Shown here piece after piece: positions 8,399-17,262 of a DNA stretch of 40,606 bases (the stretch's first letter is position 1; every line of letters starts with the position of its first letter). The DNA comes from CADEED01 sp036274075 (GTDB lineage Bacteria > Pseudomonadota > Gammaproteobacteria > Steroidobacterales > Steroidobacteraceae): positions 1-40,606 of the forward strand of contig DASUGK010000111.1 in NCBI GenBank assembly GCA_036274075.1, written 5' to 3'. The position numbers and the translations under genes were made by a program. The notes under the pieces are model-generated. The model saw only the letters and a list, made by a program, of their open reading frames with translations. It made no database searches and was not told the origin of the DNA.

Positions 8399-9070
8399 TC
8401 ATTTCTGCAGCTTCTTCAATTCGGCGAGATGGTGTTCGATGGTGGGCAACGTGTCGCGCGCGTACTTGCGCAGGTCCTGGTCCTCGCCGCCCTGCGCCTG
8501 GGCGCGGTACAGCGCGACGGAGCGCTCGTGGCCGGCGATCATCTCGGCGGTCCACTTGTCGTCGAAGCTGCCGCTCGCGGCACCCGCCGGTGGCGGCGCC
8601 TCCGAGGCCTGCGGTGCGGGCAGCGGCCAGCCCTTGGCTTCCGCGATCTTCGAGAGCTTGGCATTGGCCGCGGTGTGGTCCTGCACCAGCATCTCGGCCA
8701 TGCGTTTCAGTTCCGGCCGCTTGAGTTGCGGCAGCGCGTCGCGCGACGCGGCGATTTCCTTGCGTCCGCTTTCGGTGGCGCGCCGCACGAAGGACACGTC
8801 GTCGACGGGTTTGCCGACCGCCTGCGGCGTGGCCGGCGCGTCGACCGGGTTCTGCGCGGTGGCCGGGGTGTCGGCCGCCATGAGGGGCACCAGTGTGGCG
8901 CTGCCCGTGGCCCAGCCTTCGATGGCGAGCGGCACAGCACCCGTGGCCGACGCCTCGGGAAGGGGTTGTGGGTCGCTGGTGAATGACAGGCTGGCGCCCG
9001 CTGCGGGCGCCGCGGCTGCCAACAGGAGCAGAAGCGTGCCGCTGCCGGCGGCGGCGTTGCGGATGTCCAT
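8399..9070 (-). CDS. DUF4142 secreted protein
   Basis: This is a 223-residue exported protein. The signal peptide covers about 1-26, then a low-complexity Ala/Pro/Thr linker runs to about 90. A helical DUF4142 domain of ferritin-like four-helix type follows, with DVSFVRRATESGRKEIAAS, LKRMAEMLVQDHTAANAKL, AEAKGWPLP and MIAGHERSVALYRAQAQGG. The function of this family is unknown. AGGAGGA precedes the ATG at 9070. A second, shorter DUF4142-like gene lies at 10332 on the other strand and shares the AKGW-LP motif. Confidence 0.88.
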   Translation of the reverse strand: MDIRNAAAGSGTLLLLLAAAAPAAGASLSFTSDPQPLPEASATGAVPLAIEGWATGSATLVPLMAADTPATAQNPVDAPATPQAVGKPVDDVSFVRRATESGRKEIAASRDALPQLKRPELKRMAEMLVQDHTAANAKLSKIAEAKGWPLPAPQASEAPPPAGAASGSFDDKWTAEMIAGHERSVALYRAQAQGGEDQDLRKYARDTLPTIEHHLAELKKLQK

Positions 9071-9096
9071 GACTCGATCCTCCTGTCTGTTCGCGG

Positions 9097-9132
9097 ACCC
9101 GCCCGGCGACTGTAGTTAGTCACCGGGCGGGT
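9097..9132. repeat. Stem-loop upstream of the DUF4142 gene
   Basis: Fifteen-base arms 9097-9111 and 9118-9132 (ACCCGCCCGGCGACT and its complement with one mismatch) enclose a 6-base loop. There is no T-run on either side, so it is either a weak terminator of the lipoprotein gene or a structured leader or operator of the DUF4142 gene. Confidence 0.6.
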
Positions 9133-9216
9133 GGCGCAATCACGGCTGTACTGGTCTCGCAGGTGGGCATCACCCGCCGTGTTTGCGCGAGATGGCTGGC
9201 TGCCGCTCCGCTCCCG

Positions 9217-9621
9217 TCAATTGGTCGGGGGAGGGGTCGCCGAGCCGGAACGCTTCGCGGCGTCGAGCGCGGCCTGGGCCTGCGCCTTCGCGGACTCGTA
9301 ATCCGCGTCAGCCTGGTCCTTGCACGCCTGCTGCGCATCGCCCGACATCGTTTCGCACTTCTCCTTGGCGATCTTGCGTTGACCGTCAGCCTGGGCTACC
9401 GCCACGTCGTATTCGGCCGCGGCGCGGTCCTCGGCGGTGTCGGCCGCGGCATCCGCCGCTTCACGCTGCTCCTCCGCGACATTCTCGTTGGCGTCCTGGC
9501 GCGCCTCGGTCACGTCCTGGGCCGTTTCCTGCGCCGATTCCCGCTGATTGCAGCCGGCGAGCGCGCAAATGCCCACCGCTGCGGCTACTGCCAAAGTCCA
9601 GCTGCTGTATGTCTTGGTCAC
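9217..9621 (-). CDS. Small Ala/Glu-rich lipoprotein
   Basis: This 134-residue predicted lipoprotein has a signal peptide ending in the lipobox LAGC (VGICALAGCNQRES). The rest is one long charged helix rich in Ala, Glu, Asp and Gln (DVTEARQDANENVAEEQREA and onward), likely a coiled coil. Two further Cys residues (KEKCETMSGDAQQACKDQ) could form a disulfide. It ends in a Pro/Thr tail. The start is GTG at 9621, supported by AGGAG about 8 bases upstream. No named family was recognised with certainty. Confidence 0.75.
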   Translation of the reverse strand: MTKTYSSWTLAVAAAVGICALAGCNQRESAQETAQDVTEARQDANENVAEEQREAADAAADTAEDRAAAEYDVAVAQADGQRKIAKEKCETMSGDAQQACKDQADADYESAKAQAQAALDAAKRSGSATPPPTN

Positions 9622-9929
9622 GTTGTCGTCTCCTGCATGGGAAGGGTTTCGGCGACGATTCATTCGCCGCCCGTGCATGCTGAACCCCGCGTCCCGGGCG
9701 CGCCCGCGGACAGGATGCGAATTCGTCGTAAGACGCGGCCGACCGCGCCAATACGCCTCGCGGAACATGCGATCGCGGGTTGCCGAAGTTGTCGGCGCCA
9801 CCCCACAGGAGCATGCTCCGGCGCTGAGGGAGGCGCGCGTGCGCCACTGACACGCGCGCGCGGCGTGAAAAATTAAGGTGCGCATCCAGGGACGCACCCT
9901 CACTCGTTTTCGTTTTAAGGAGGACCTCA
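9622..9929. other. Divergent intergenic region
   Basis: These 308 bases hold the promoters of the lipoprotein gene (minus) and the DUF883 gene (plus). Visible are an inverted repeat CGCGCGTG/CACGCGCG around 9835-9862 and GGTGCG/CGCACC near 9877-9898. No gene or clear sigma-factor site is supported. Confidence 0.4.
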
Positions 9930-10271
9930 ATGACCATCCAGGCAAAGACCATCGACAACGGCGCGCGCAATCCCGAATCCACCGTGGTCGAGTTGAACCG
10001 CGTGATCTCGCAGGCGGAAGAGCTGCTGAAGACGCTCGGCGAAGAAGGCGGCGCGGCGGCCGAAGCCGTGCGCCAACGCGTGGTGCGTACCGTGAACCAG
10101 GCCAAGGTGCGCCTGGCGGAGACCGGCCAGCGCGTGCGTGGCGCAGCGACCGAGGCGGCGCGCGCGACTGACACTTATGTCCACGACAATCCGTGGAGAG
10201 CGATCGCGTATGGTGCTGCGATCGGCGCGGCCGTGGCGGTGCTGGCGACGGCATTGATGCGCCGCGACTGA
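9930..10271 (+). CDS. DUF883 (ElaB/YqjD-like) membrane-anchored protein
   Basis: This 113-residue tail-anchored protein has an amphipathic helical domain (about 15-85, with VISQAEELLKTLGEEGGAAA). It is followed by the family signature DNPWRAIAYGAAIGAAVAVL and a short MRRD end. ElaB/YqjD proteins are inner-membrane proteins that appear in stationary phase; YqjD associates with ribosomes in E. coli. AAGGAGGA lies immediately upstream of the ATG. It is followed after 60 bases by a DUF4142-like gene. Confidence 0.9.
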   Translation: MTIQAKTIDNGARNPESTVVELNRVISQAEELLKTLGEEGGAAAEAVRQRVVRTVNQAKVRLAETGQRVRGAATEAARATDTYVHDNPWRAIAYGAAIGAAVAVLATALMRRD

Positions 10272-10331
10272 CCGCGGCCGGCAGGTAGTCAGGCGGCGGC
10301 GGCCCGTGCCGTCCGCCCGCAGGAGGCAGTC

Positions 10332-10895
10332 ATGGTCCATCCGGTTGCACTCGTGTTGTTGTTGGCGGCGCCGCCCGAGCAGACCACGTTGCCGCGGCAT
10401 CCGGATCCCGACCCCGTGTCGCGGCAGGCGGGCCGCGACGGGACGCCCACGGATCCGCTGTTCGACCGCGGTTACGTGGCCACGGATGACCCCGCCTTCG
10501 TGCTGGCGGCCATCGAGACGACGCGGCAGGGGGCGGTCGATGCGCAGAATGCGGCCGCGCGCACCCGCAACGACAAGTTGCGTGCCGCCGCGGAAAAGAT
10601 TCGCGCCCAGAACGAGGCGACGTCGCGCAAGCTCGAGCAGGTGGCCTCGGCCAAGGGCTGGCGCCTGCCGCAGGAAAATCCGGCGCGCACCAGCTCGGTG
10701 AACGGCGAGGGCGACGCCAGCGCGCGTGCCAACGCCAACTTCATCCTCCACCAGCTCTCGTACCACCAGAACACGGTGGCGCAGTTCCGCGCGCAGCTCG
10801 CAGGCAAAGGTGACGCGGACCTGAAGGGCGCGCTGCGCGACGCCTTGCCCGGCTACCAGGAAAATCTCGAGCTGTTGCTGAAGCTGAAACCCTGA
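10332..10895 (+). CDS. DUF4142-like exported protein
   Basis: This is a 187-residue protein with a short hydrophobic N-terminus (MVHPVALVLLLAAPP) that may act as a signal peptide. The helical DUF4142-like region has DDPAFVLAAIETTRQGAVDA, a central LEQVASAKGWRLPQE and HQLSYHQNTVAQFRAQLAGK. It resembles the protein at 8399-9070, especially around AKGW-LP, but lacks its long linker. AGGAGG precedes the ATG at 10332. It converges on the histidine kinase gene with a 12-base gap between stop codons and no clear terminator. Confidence 0.82.
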   Translation: MVHPVALVLLLAAPPEQTTLPRHPDPDPVSRQAGRDGTPTDPLFDRGYVATDDPAFVLAAIETTRQGAVDAQNAAARTRNDKLRAAAEKIRAQNEATSRKLEQVASAKGWRLPQENPARTSSVNGEGDASARANANFILHQLSYHQNTVAQFRAQLAGKGDADLKGALRDALPGYQENLELLLKLKP

Positions 10896-10907
10896 CGGGC
10901 GTTCGCG

Positions 10908-13900
10908 CTAGTGCCGCTGCGCGCGTTGCGCGGTGCGCTGCTGCCGGCCGGTGAGCTGGCGGATGGCGCCGATCAGCCGGCCGACCTGCACGGGTTTCGC
11001 CAGGTGTTTCTGGAATCCCTTGTCGAGCGCACGCGCGGTATCTTCGCGCCGCGTGAACGCGGTGAGCGCGACCGCGGGCAGGTGACGTGCATCGACCTTG
11101 AGGCGCAGCCGCACGGCTTCGATGAGGTCGTAACCCGTCGAGCCCGGCATGCCGATGTCGCTGACCAGCAGGTTGAAGCGCCCGGTGTCGTTGCGCAACG
11201 CCTCGAGCGCCTCGGCGGCGGAGCTCACGCTGACGATGTCCGCTCCCTGTTCGGCGAGCAGGCGCTGCAGGTATTCGCGCGAATCGGGTTCGTCGTCCAC
11301 GGCGAGGATGCACAGTCCGGCGAGCGGCTTGTCGTTGGCGCGCGCGGTCGGCAGCGGCTGCGCGAGCTCGCCCATCGACAATTCCGAAGGCTTGAGGCGC
11401 GGCAGTTTCACCGTGAACATCGCGCCCTTGCCGCGGCCCTCGCTGTGTACGGCAATGGAGCCGCCGTGGGATTCCACCAGCTGCTTGGTGATGGCCAGGC
11501 CGAGTCCGAGCCCGGCGAAGCGCCGCGCGCTGCCGCTGTCCGCCTGCCGGAACTTCTCGAAGATGTGCGGCAGGAATTCCGCCGAGATGCCTTCGCCGCT
11601 GTCGCGCACCTCGCAGAAGGCCATTTCCGCGTTGGCGCCCGTGGCGATGGACACCACGCCTTCGGCCGGCGTGAACTTTATGGCATTGGACAGCAGGTTG
11701 CTCACCACCTGCTGCAGGCGCACCGAGTCTCCCATGACGGGCAGCGGCACTTCGGACAGCTGCGCCTCGATGCGAACCTTGCGTGCGGCGATGCTCACGC
11801 GCATGGAATCCAGCGTCGCGCGCACCGACTCGTTGAGGTCCATGGGCTCGAAGCTCAACGACAGCTTGCCGGACATCAGCTGGTTGGCGTCGAGCAGGTC
11901 ACCCAACAACTGCGTCTGCGCGCGGGCGTTGCGTTCAATGACCTTGAGCCCGTCCTGGATGGTGGCGTTGTCCACCTTCGGCCGCTGCAACAGCGTGGCC
12001 CAGCCCAGGATGGCATTGAGGGGAGTGCGCAGCTCGTGCGAAATGGTGGCGAGGAACTCGTCCTTGGCCTGGGCCGCGGCGACCAGGTCGCCGCGCGCCG
12101 CGCGTTCGGCCGCGAGCAGCGCCTCGCGTTCGGATTCGAGTTCCTTGCGGCGCGTGACGTCGCGCAGCGTGCCGAGGATGCGGCGCACGCGCCCGGAGTG
12201 ATCGGCAATCGCCATGGCGCGGTTCTGGATCCAGCGGCGCGCGCCGTCGGGCCGTTCGAGTTCGAGCTCGGCCTGCTTGACCGCGTCGGCCTGGCTGAAA
12301 TCCTGGCGGAACGTGGCGGCGTGGTCCTGGCCGTGCGGCAGCAGCAGGGAGAAGAATTGTTCGGCCCGGCCGGCGAAATCGCCGGGCGCGATGCCGGTGA
12401 TGAGATGCGTCTGGCGGGTCCAGGTCATGGTGCCGCTGTCGAGATCCCAGTCCCACATGCCGACGCTGGCGGCGTCCAGCGCCAGCTCCAGGCGGCGCAG
12501 GCTCTCCCGCACGTGTTGCTCGGCGTCGCGTTGCTCGGTGATGTCGGTGTGCATGCCCACCCACTCGACGATCTGTCCGCGTTCGCCCGTGACGGGCACG
12601 GCGCGCACGGAGAACGTGCGATACACGCCGTCGTGGCGGCGCACGCGATGCACGGTGGCCAGTTCCTCGCTGGTGGCGACTGCGTGGCGCCAGGCGTCCA
12701 CGGTGCTGGCGACGTCGTCGGGATGCACGGCATCGAGCCAGCCCATGCCGGCGAGTTCCTCGCTGCTCTGGCCGGTGAAGGCGCTCCAGCTGGTTTGTTC
12801 TCCCACCGCGCGGCCTTCGGGCGAGTGCGTCCAGATGATGCCGGTCGTGGCCAGCAGCGCGGCCTTGAAACGATGCTCGCTGGCCGCGAGGCGCGCCTCG
12901 GCTTCCTTGCGCTCGGTGATGTCGAGCACGCTGCCCACGGCACGCATGACCACGCCGCTGCGGTCGCGCACCAGCACGCAATGGTCCCAGATCCACACGT
13001 AGCTGCCGTCGCGGTGCCGCACGCGGTACTCGCAGGCGATGCTGTCTAGCTCGCTGTCGGCACCCGAGGCGCGCGCCACGCGCGCGGGCAGCGCCAGCGC
13101 GCGGTCTTCCGGGTGCACGAGGTCTTCCCACCAGCGGCTCACGGGCGAGATCTCCGAGCCGTGGTATCCGAGCATGAGCTCGATGCCCGAAGTGCGCAGG
13201 ATCTTGCCGCTGGCGCAGTTCCAGTCGTAGACGAAACCGGGCAGGGCGCGCGCCGCCAACTGCAACCGCGTCTCGCTGGCCTCGAGCGCCAGCGCCGCGC
13301 GCTTGCGTTCGGTGATGTCCACGGTGATGCCGGCGACGATCGACTCGGCATCGCGTTGCTCCCGCCAGCAGGTGGCGAACATCCACCGCTCTTCGCGCGA
13401 CTGGTCGTCAGGACCCGGGCGCCGCACCGGGAATTCGAACTCCGACTTGCCGTCGCGCAGCGTGCGCGCCAGGCCGGCTTCGAGGTGCTCATTGGTGGAA
13501 GGGTCGAGCCGCTCCGCGCCATCGATCGAGTACCACTCGCGGGTCGCCGGCAGCCACTCCCACATCTGGATGCCGGTGGCCGACTTGGCCAGGCGCAGGC
13601 GGTTCGCGGCGAGCTGCTCGGCGTCGCGTGCGCTCGCGGCGCGGCGTTGCGCGCGTTCCACGCGCGCCGCGTTCCACATCACCAGCGCGGTGAGTCCGCA
13701 ACACATGGTCGCGGCGAGCAGGGCGAAGGCGAAGTGCAGGGAGTAGAAACCGTTCCTCACGCCGGCCAGTGCCAGCGCCGCGAAGGCCAAGGGTGCGATC
13801 ACCGTCCAGGCGATGATGCCGCGCGCCGAGCTGCCGGCCGCCGAGGGACCGAGCAGCACCGAGAGCCAGTCGGCATCGCCGCGTTGCGCCAGCGTCGACA

Positions 13901-14489
13901 GCAGCAGCAGGCAGGCCACCGCGTTGGTGAGCGGCGCCGGCAGCATGGAGAGCCCGAGGCTGGCCAGCGTGGCGCTGTCCAGCAACAGCCCGACCAGTGA
14001 AGTCGCCGAGGCCAGCAGGCCGAGACCGGCGAAGATGGCGAAGAGCTGCGTGCCCAGCCGCGAGCGCAGCGGCACGAACAACAATGCCAGCGCCGAGGCG
14101 CCGAACATGATGCTGGCGGCGCCCGACATGCCGTCTTTCGCGGGTGCCGCCGCGATGTCGTGAGCAAGCCCGGCGTCCATCGATGCCGAAAACCAGGTAT
14201 CGAAGGCCAGCGAGGCCGTCCATGGCAGCGCGAGGGCGAAGCCCAGCAGTGCGAGGACTTGCGCGATGCGTTGCGCCCACGGCGCCGGCGCGCCCGCCGC
14301 CAGCGCCGACAGCGACAGCAGCACGGTACACAGCGCCGAGGGAGGCGACATCATCGCCGCGAGATAGGGAGCGAGCGCGGCCACGTCGTAGTTGTGGCCC
14401 GCGAGCACGGCGAGGCCAGCCGCAAGCGTCGCGCATGCCAGCAGCCGCGAGGTCCGCATTGCGGCCTTTGAAAGAGTTTCAGACTTCAT
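10908..14489 (-). CDS. Membrane-bound four-PAS hybrid sensor histidine kinase
   Basis: This 1193-residue hybrid kinase has an N-terminal integral membrane sensor (about 1-285) of about seven to eight helices. Four PAS/PAC domains follow at about 300-400, 405-535, 540-665 and 670-790, recognisable by repeated DITERK/DITEQR endings. The HisKA domain has SHELRTPLNAI with phospho-accepting His818. The HATPase domain shows the N box NLLSNAIKFTP and G boxes DSGEGIS and GLGLGLAI. A C-terminal receiver has acidic VDDEPDS, phospho-acceptor Asp1111 in DIGMPG and the KP lysine. No output domain exists, so a phosphotransfer partner or another regulator must lie elsewhere. The signal sensed is unknown. 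Confidence 0.95.
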   Translation of the reverse strand: MKSETLSKAAMRTSRLLACATLAAGLAVLAGHNYDVAALAPYLAAMMSPPSALCTVLLSLSALAAGAPAPWAQRIAQVLALLGFALALPWTASLAFDTWFSASMDAGLAHDIAAAPAKDGMSGAASIMFGASALALLFVPLRSRLGTQLFAIFAGLGLLASATSLVGLLLDSATLASLGLSMLPAPLTNAVACLLLLSTLAQRGDADWLSVLLGPSAAGSSARGIIAWTVIAPLAFAALALAGVRNGFYSLHFAFALLAATMCCGLTALVMWNAARVERAQRRAASARDAEQLAANRLRLAKSATGIQMWEWLPATREWYSIDGAERLDPSTNEHLEAGLARTLRDGKSEFEFPVRRPGPDDQSREERWMFATCWREQRDAESIVAGITVDITERKRAALALEASETRLQLAARALPGFVYDWNCASGKILRTSGIELMLGYHGSEISPVSRWWEDLVHPEDRALALPARVARASGADSELDSIACEYRVRHRDGSYVWIWDHCVLVRDRSGVVMRAVGSVLDITERKEAEARLAASEHRFKAALLATTGIIWTHSPEGRAVGEQTSWSAFTGQSSEELAGMGWLDAVHPDDVASTVDAWRHAVATSEELATVHRVRRHDGVYRTFSVRAVPVTGERGQIVEWVGMHTDITEQRDAEQHVRESLRRLELALDAASVGMWDWDLDSGTMTWTRQTHLITGIAPGDFAGRAEQFFSLLLPHGQDHAATFRQDFSQADAVKQAELELERPDGARRWIQNRAMAIADHSGRVRRILGTLRDVTRRKELESEREALLAAERAARGDLVAAAQAKDEFLATISHELRTPLNAILGWATLLQRPKVDNATIQDGLKVIERNARAQTQLLGDLLDANQLMSGKLSLSFEPMDLNESVRATLDSMRVSIAARKVRIEAQLSEVPLPVMGDSVRLQQVVSNLLSNAIKFTPAEGVVSIATGANAEMAFCEVRDSGEGISAEFLPHIFEKFRQADSGSARRFAGLGLGLAITKQLVESHGGSIAVHSEGRGKGAMFTVKLPRLKPSELSMGELAQPLPTARANDKPLAGLCILAVDDEPDSREYLQRLLAEQGADIVSVSSAAEALEALRNDTGRFNLLVSDIGMPGSTGYDLIEAVRLRLKVDARHLPAVALTAFTRREDTARALDKGFQKHLAKPVQVGRLIGAIRQLTGRQQRTAQRAQRH

Positions 14490-14750
14490 GCGCTGCGCCG
14501 AGTATTGCAGGCAGCTGCGCTGCCTGACTGTCGGTTCCCTCCTACAGTGCGGGAATTCTGCCCGTGCGGGGGCCCGGCTGCAAAGTCAGTGTGCAAAAGC
14601 GGCAGACGCACCCGTACGGTGTGACGGATTCTGCTGTCGGAAGTTGCCGCTGCGCGCGCGGTATTCACTCGCCGCGTGACGGTTTTTTCCAGCGCGGCAA
14701 TGCACGGCGTCCGACGGCATGAATGAGCGCGGTACGCGACGCTTGCAAAC

Positions 14751-15320
14751 ATGCAACGACACGCCGTCGCTCCTCGTCTCGCGCGTTTCCCGCAGGGCAT
14801 GGCCAGCACCTGGATCACGCGCCGCTGGTATTACACGCCCACGACCCACCGGGCGTACAGCGTGCGGCAGATTTCACCGGGCGACCGCAGGCTGCTCGCC
14901 GAATTCGCGCTGGAGCTCTCGCGTGACGCCCCGGAGCGTGAACTGTCCGCAATTCGCGACATCACGGCGACGCTGTTCGACCGCGTGATCGTCGCCGGCC
15001 CGCATGGCGCCGCTGGTTTCGCGGCACTGGAGAGCACCGCGGGCGGCGACCGCGTCGTGGGCGCTGCGACCTGCGACCCGGGCCCGGACAGCGCGCGTTT
15101 CTGCGTCGCCGTCACGCGTGCGTTTCGCGACGAACAGGTGGGCACCACGCTGATGTCGACGCTGGTGCGGCACGCGCGGCGCACCGGCATCACTCGGTTG
15201 TCGGGAGAAATGTCGTGGTCGAACCGACCGATGCAGCTCCTGGCGCAGGCCATGGGTTTCGTCGTCGAGCCGGTGACGCGCGATCGCAATCTGCGTCACC
15301 TCGTGCTCACGCTCAAGTGA
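14751..15320 (+). CDS. GNAT-family N-acetyltransferase
   Basis: This 189-residue GNAT fold protein shows strand-rich segments and a degenerate acetyl-CoA loop in VTRAFRDEQVGTTLMSTLVR (motif A with Arg-Asp-Glu-Gln-Val-Gly in place of the usual R/Q-x-x-G-x-G/A). A C-terminal MQLLAQAMGFVVEPV motif follows. It resembles the acetyltransferase domain of Pat-type protein lysine acetyltransferases; the substrate is unknown. The start is uncertain: ATG 14751 gives the longest frame, while ATG 14799 (MASTWITRRWYYTP) begins at the conserved part, and neither has a good ribosome-binding site. It lies 33 bases before the polysaccharide locus and might be co-transcribed with it. Confidence 0.8.
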   Translation: MQRHAVAPRLARFPQGMASTWITRRWYYTPTTHRAYSVRQISPGDRRLLAEFALELSRDAPERELSAIRDITATLFDRVIVAGPHGAAGFAALESTAGGDRVVGAATCDPGPDSARFCVAVTRAFRDEQVGTTLMSTLVRHARRTGITRLSGEMSWSNRPMQLLAQAMGFVVEPVTRDRNLRHLVLTLK

Positions 15321-15353
15321 CTCGAGCTCAATCAACGCCCGGGAGGCCGCCAA

Positions 15354-16694
15354 GTGTCCGAATCCGTGAACGGCGCCGCAATGGAACGCGGCACGACTGA
15401 TCCGCCGCAGGCGACGACGACCGCGCAACACCTGGCGGCGGCGCGCGTCGAGTCGGCATCGAGGTCGGTCTCGCGGGCCGTGCCGAGGACGGCGCGTGGC
15501 CGTCGCGTGCTCATCATCGTCGAGAACCTGCCGTGCCCGTTCGATCGCCGCGTGATGCAGGAGGCGCGCACGCTGGCCGCCGCCGGGTACGCGGTGTCCA
15601 TCATCTGTCCCAAGGCGCCCGGCTACGAGAAGAGTTTCGAGAACATCGACGGCATCCACATCCACCGGCACGCGCTGCCGCGCGAAGCGGATGGCGCGTT
15701 GGGTTACGCGCTCGAATACGGCGTCGCGCTGATCATGGAATTCTGGCTGTCGCTCAAGGTGTTCTTCGGCCGCGGTTTCGACGTCCTGCACGCCTGCAAT
15801 CCGCCGGACACGATTTTCCTCATCGGCCGCTTCTACAAGCTCTTCGGCCGCAAGTTCGTCTTCGATCACCACGACATCAACCCCGAGCTCTACGAGGCCA
15901 AGTTCGGCAAGCGCGGCTTCGGCCAGAAGCTGCTGCTGTGGCTGGAGCGCATGACGTTCCGCACCGCCGACCTCGTGATCTCCACCAACGAGTCCTACCG
16001 CCACATCGCGCTGACGCGCGGCGGCGTGAACGCCGGCAACGTCGTCGTGGTGCGATCGGGTCCTGACCTGCGGCGCATGAAAGTCGTGCCGCCGAATCCC
16101 GCGTTGAAGAAGGGACGCCGTTACCTCGTCGGCTACGTCGGCGTGATGGGCAAGCAGGAGGGCATCGACCTGCTGCTGCAGGCAGTGCAGCTCATCGTGC
16201 TGCACCTGGAACGCACCGACATCCATTTCGGACTGGTGGGCGGCGGCACCGAGCTGCCCGCCATGCAGCAGCTCGCGAAGGACCTCGGTATCGCCGATTA
16301 CGTGACTTTCACGGGCCGCGTGCCGGACGCGGAGCTGCTCGAGATGCTCAACACCGCCGACATCTGCGTGAACCCCGACCGCGCCAACGAGATGAACGAT
16401 CGCTCCACGATGAACAAGATCATGGAGTACATGGCGCTCGGCAAGCCCGTGGTGCAGTTCGATCTCACCGAGGGCCGCGTGTCGGCCGGCGACGCGTCGT
16501 GGTACGCGCGGCCGAACGACGTCGCCGACCTGGCGCAGAAAATGGTCTCGCTGCTCGGCGACGAGCTGCAGCGCCGGCGCATGGGCGCCATCGGGCGCGA
16601 CCGCATCGAACACGTGTTGTCGTGGCAGCACGAAGCGCCGCGGCTGCTCGGCGCCTACGAACACCTCCTCAACCCCGCTGGAGAACGAAAATGA
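15354..16694 (+). CDS. GT4-family glycosyltransferase
   Basis: This is a 446-residue GT-B glycosyltransferase. After a Ser/Ala-rich extension of about 45 residues comes RRVLIIVENLPCPFDRRVMQ, the acceptor domain with FDVLHACNPPDTIFLIGRFY and DHHDINPELYEAKFG. The donor domain has YVGVMGKQEGIDLLLQAV, FTGRVPDAELLEMLNTADI, NEMNDRSTMNKIMEYMALGK and a terminal helix. The E-x7-E-like motif is modified, as in many EPS GT4 enzymes. It transfers a sugar to the lipid-linked repeat unit at the cytosolic face; donor and acceptor cannot be read from sequence. GTG 15354 has GGGAGG upstream. Its stop overlaps the next start (ATGA). Confidence 0.93.
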   Translation: MSESVNGAAMERGTTDPPQATTTAQHLAAARVESASRSVSRAVPRTARGRRVLIIVENLPCPFDRRVMQEARTLAAAGYAVSIICPKAPGYEKSFENIDGIHIHRHALPREADGALGYALEYGVALIMEFWLSLKVFFGRGFDVLHACNPPDTIFLIGRFYKLFGRKFVFDHHDINPELYEAKFGKRGFGQKLLLWLERMTFRTADLVISTNESYRHIALTRGGVNAGNVVVVRSGPDLRRMKVVPPNPALKKGRRYLVGYVGVMGKQEGIDLLLQAVQLIVLHLERTDIHFGLVGGGTELPAMQQLAKDLGIADYVTFTGRVPDAELLEMLNTADICVNPDRANEMNDRSTMNKIMEYMALGKPVVQFDLTEGRVSAGDASWYARPNDVADLAQKMVSLLGDELQRRRMGAIGRDRIEHVLSWQHEAPRLLGAYEHLLNPAGERK

Positions 16695-17245
16695 AGAAGT
16701 TACTGATGGCGTGCTGCGTCATCATGGCGCTGGCCTGGGCGACCAATGCGCTCGCACAGGATCCCAACTACACCGTCAAGCCGGGCGACGTGTTGTCCAT
16801 CAGCGTCTGGAAGGAGCCCGACCTGCAGAAGGAGACGCTGGTGCGTCCCGACGGGTCGTTCTCGTTCCCGCTGGTCGGCGAAGTCGATGCCAAGAACAAG
16901 ACGGTCTCCGATCTCAACAAGACCCTGAGCCAGCGGCTCACGCGCTTCATCTCCGACCCCGTGGTCACCGTCACGGTCCAGGAGATCAAGGGCAACAAGA
17001 TCTACGTGATAGGACAGGTCAACAAGCCGGGCGAATTCATCATGAACCCGAGCGTGGATGTCATGCAGGCCCTGTCCATGGCCGGCGGCACCACGCCCTT
17101 CGCATCGCTCGGCGACATCGTCATCCTGCGCCGGACTCCCACCGGCAAGCAGGCCCTGCCATTCCGCTACAACGACGTGGTCAAGGGAAAACGCCTCGAC
17201 CAGAACATCGACCTGCAAAGTGGTGACGTCGTGGTGGTGCCGTAA
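16691..17245 (+). CDS. Short polysaccharide export (OPX) protein
   Basis: This is a 184-residue periplasmic polysaccharide export protein. The signal peptide ends ATNALAQ, followed by the Poly_export domain starting YTVKPGDVLSISVWKEPDLQ with VRPDGSFSFPLVGEV. One SLBB-type domain has GNKIYVIGQVNKPGEF and DVMQALSMAGGTTPFA, and the protein ends at DLQSGDVVVVP. Cleavage appears to be by signal peptidase I; no cysteine sits at the mature +1 position, so it is not the acylated Wza type. It lacks the C-terminal helix that makes the Wza outer-membrane pore. The next gene encodes a beta-barrel that may supply the pore. Confidence 0.94.
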   Translation: MKKLLMACCVIMALAWATNALAQDPNYTVKPGDVLSISVWKEPDLQKETLVRPDGSFSFPLVGEVDAKNKTVSDLNKTLSQRLTRFISDPVVTVTVQEIKGNKIYVIGQVNKPGEFIMNPSVDVMQALSMAGGTTPFASLGDIVILRRTPTGKQALPFRYNDVVKGKRLDQNIDLQSGDVVVVP

Positions 17246-17262
17246 CCCACATGAGGTGCGTC

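Noticed and set aside
10911..13049. 712-codon frame on the plus strand opposite the histidine kinase
   Set aside because: The minus strand carries a complete, motif-rich kinase; the plus frame shows no domain and is a shadow.
14874..16664. 596-codon minus-strand frame opposite the GNAT and first glycosyltransferase genes
   Set aside because: Low-complexity His/Arg/Ala translation antisense to clear genes.
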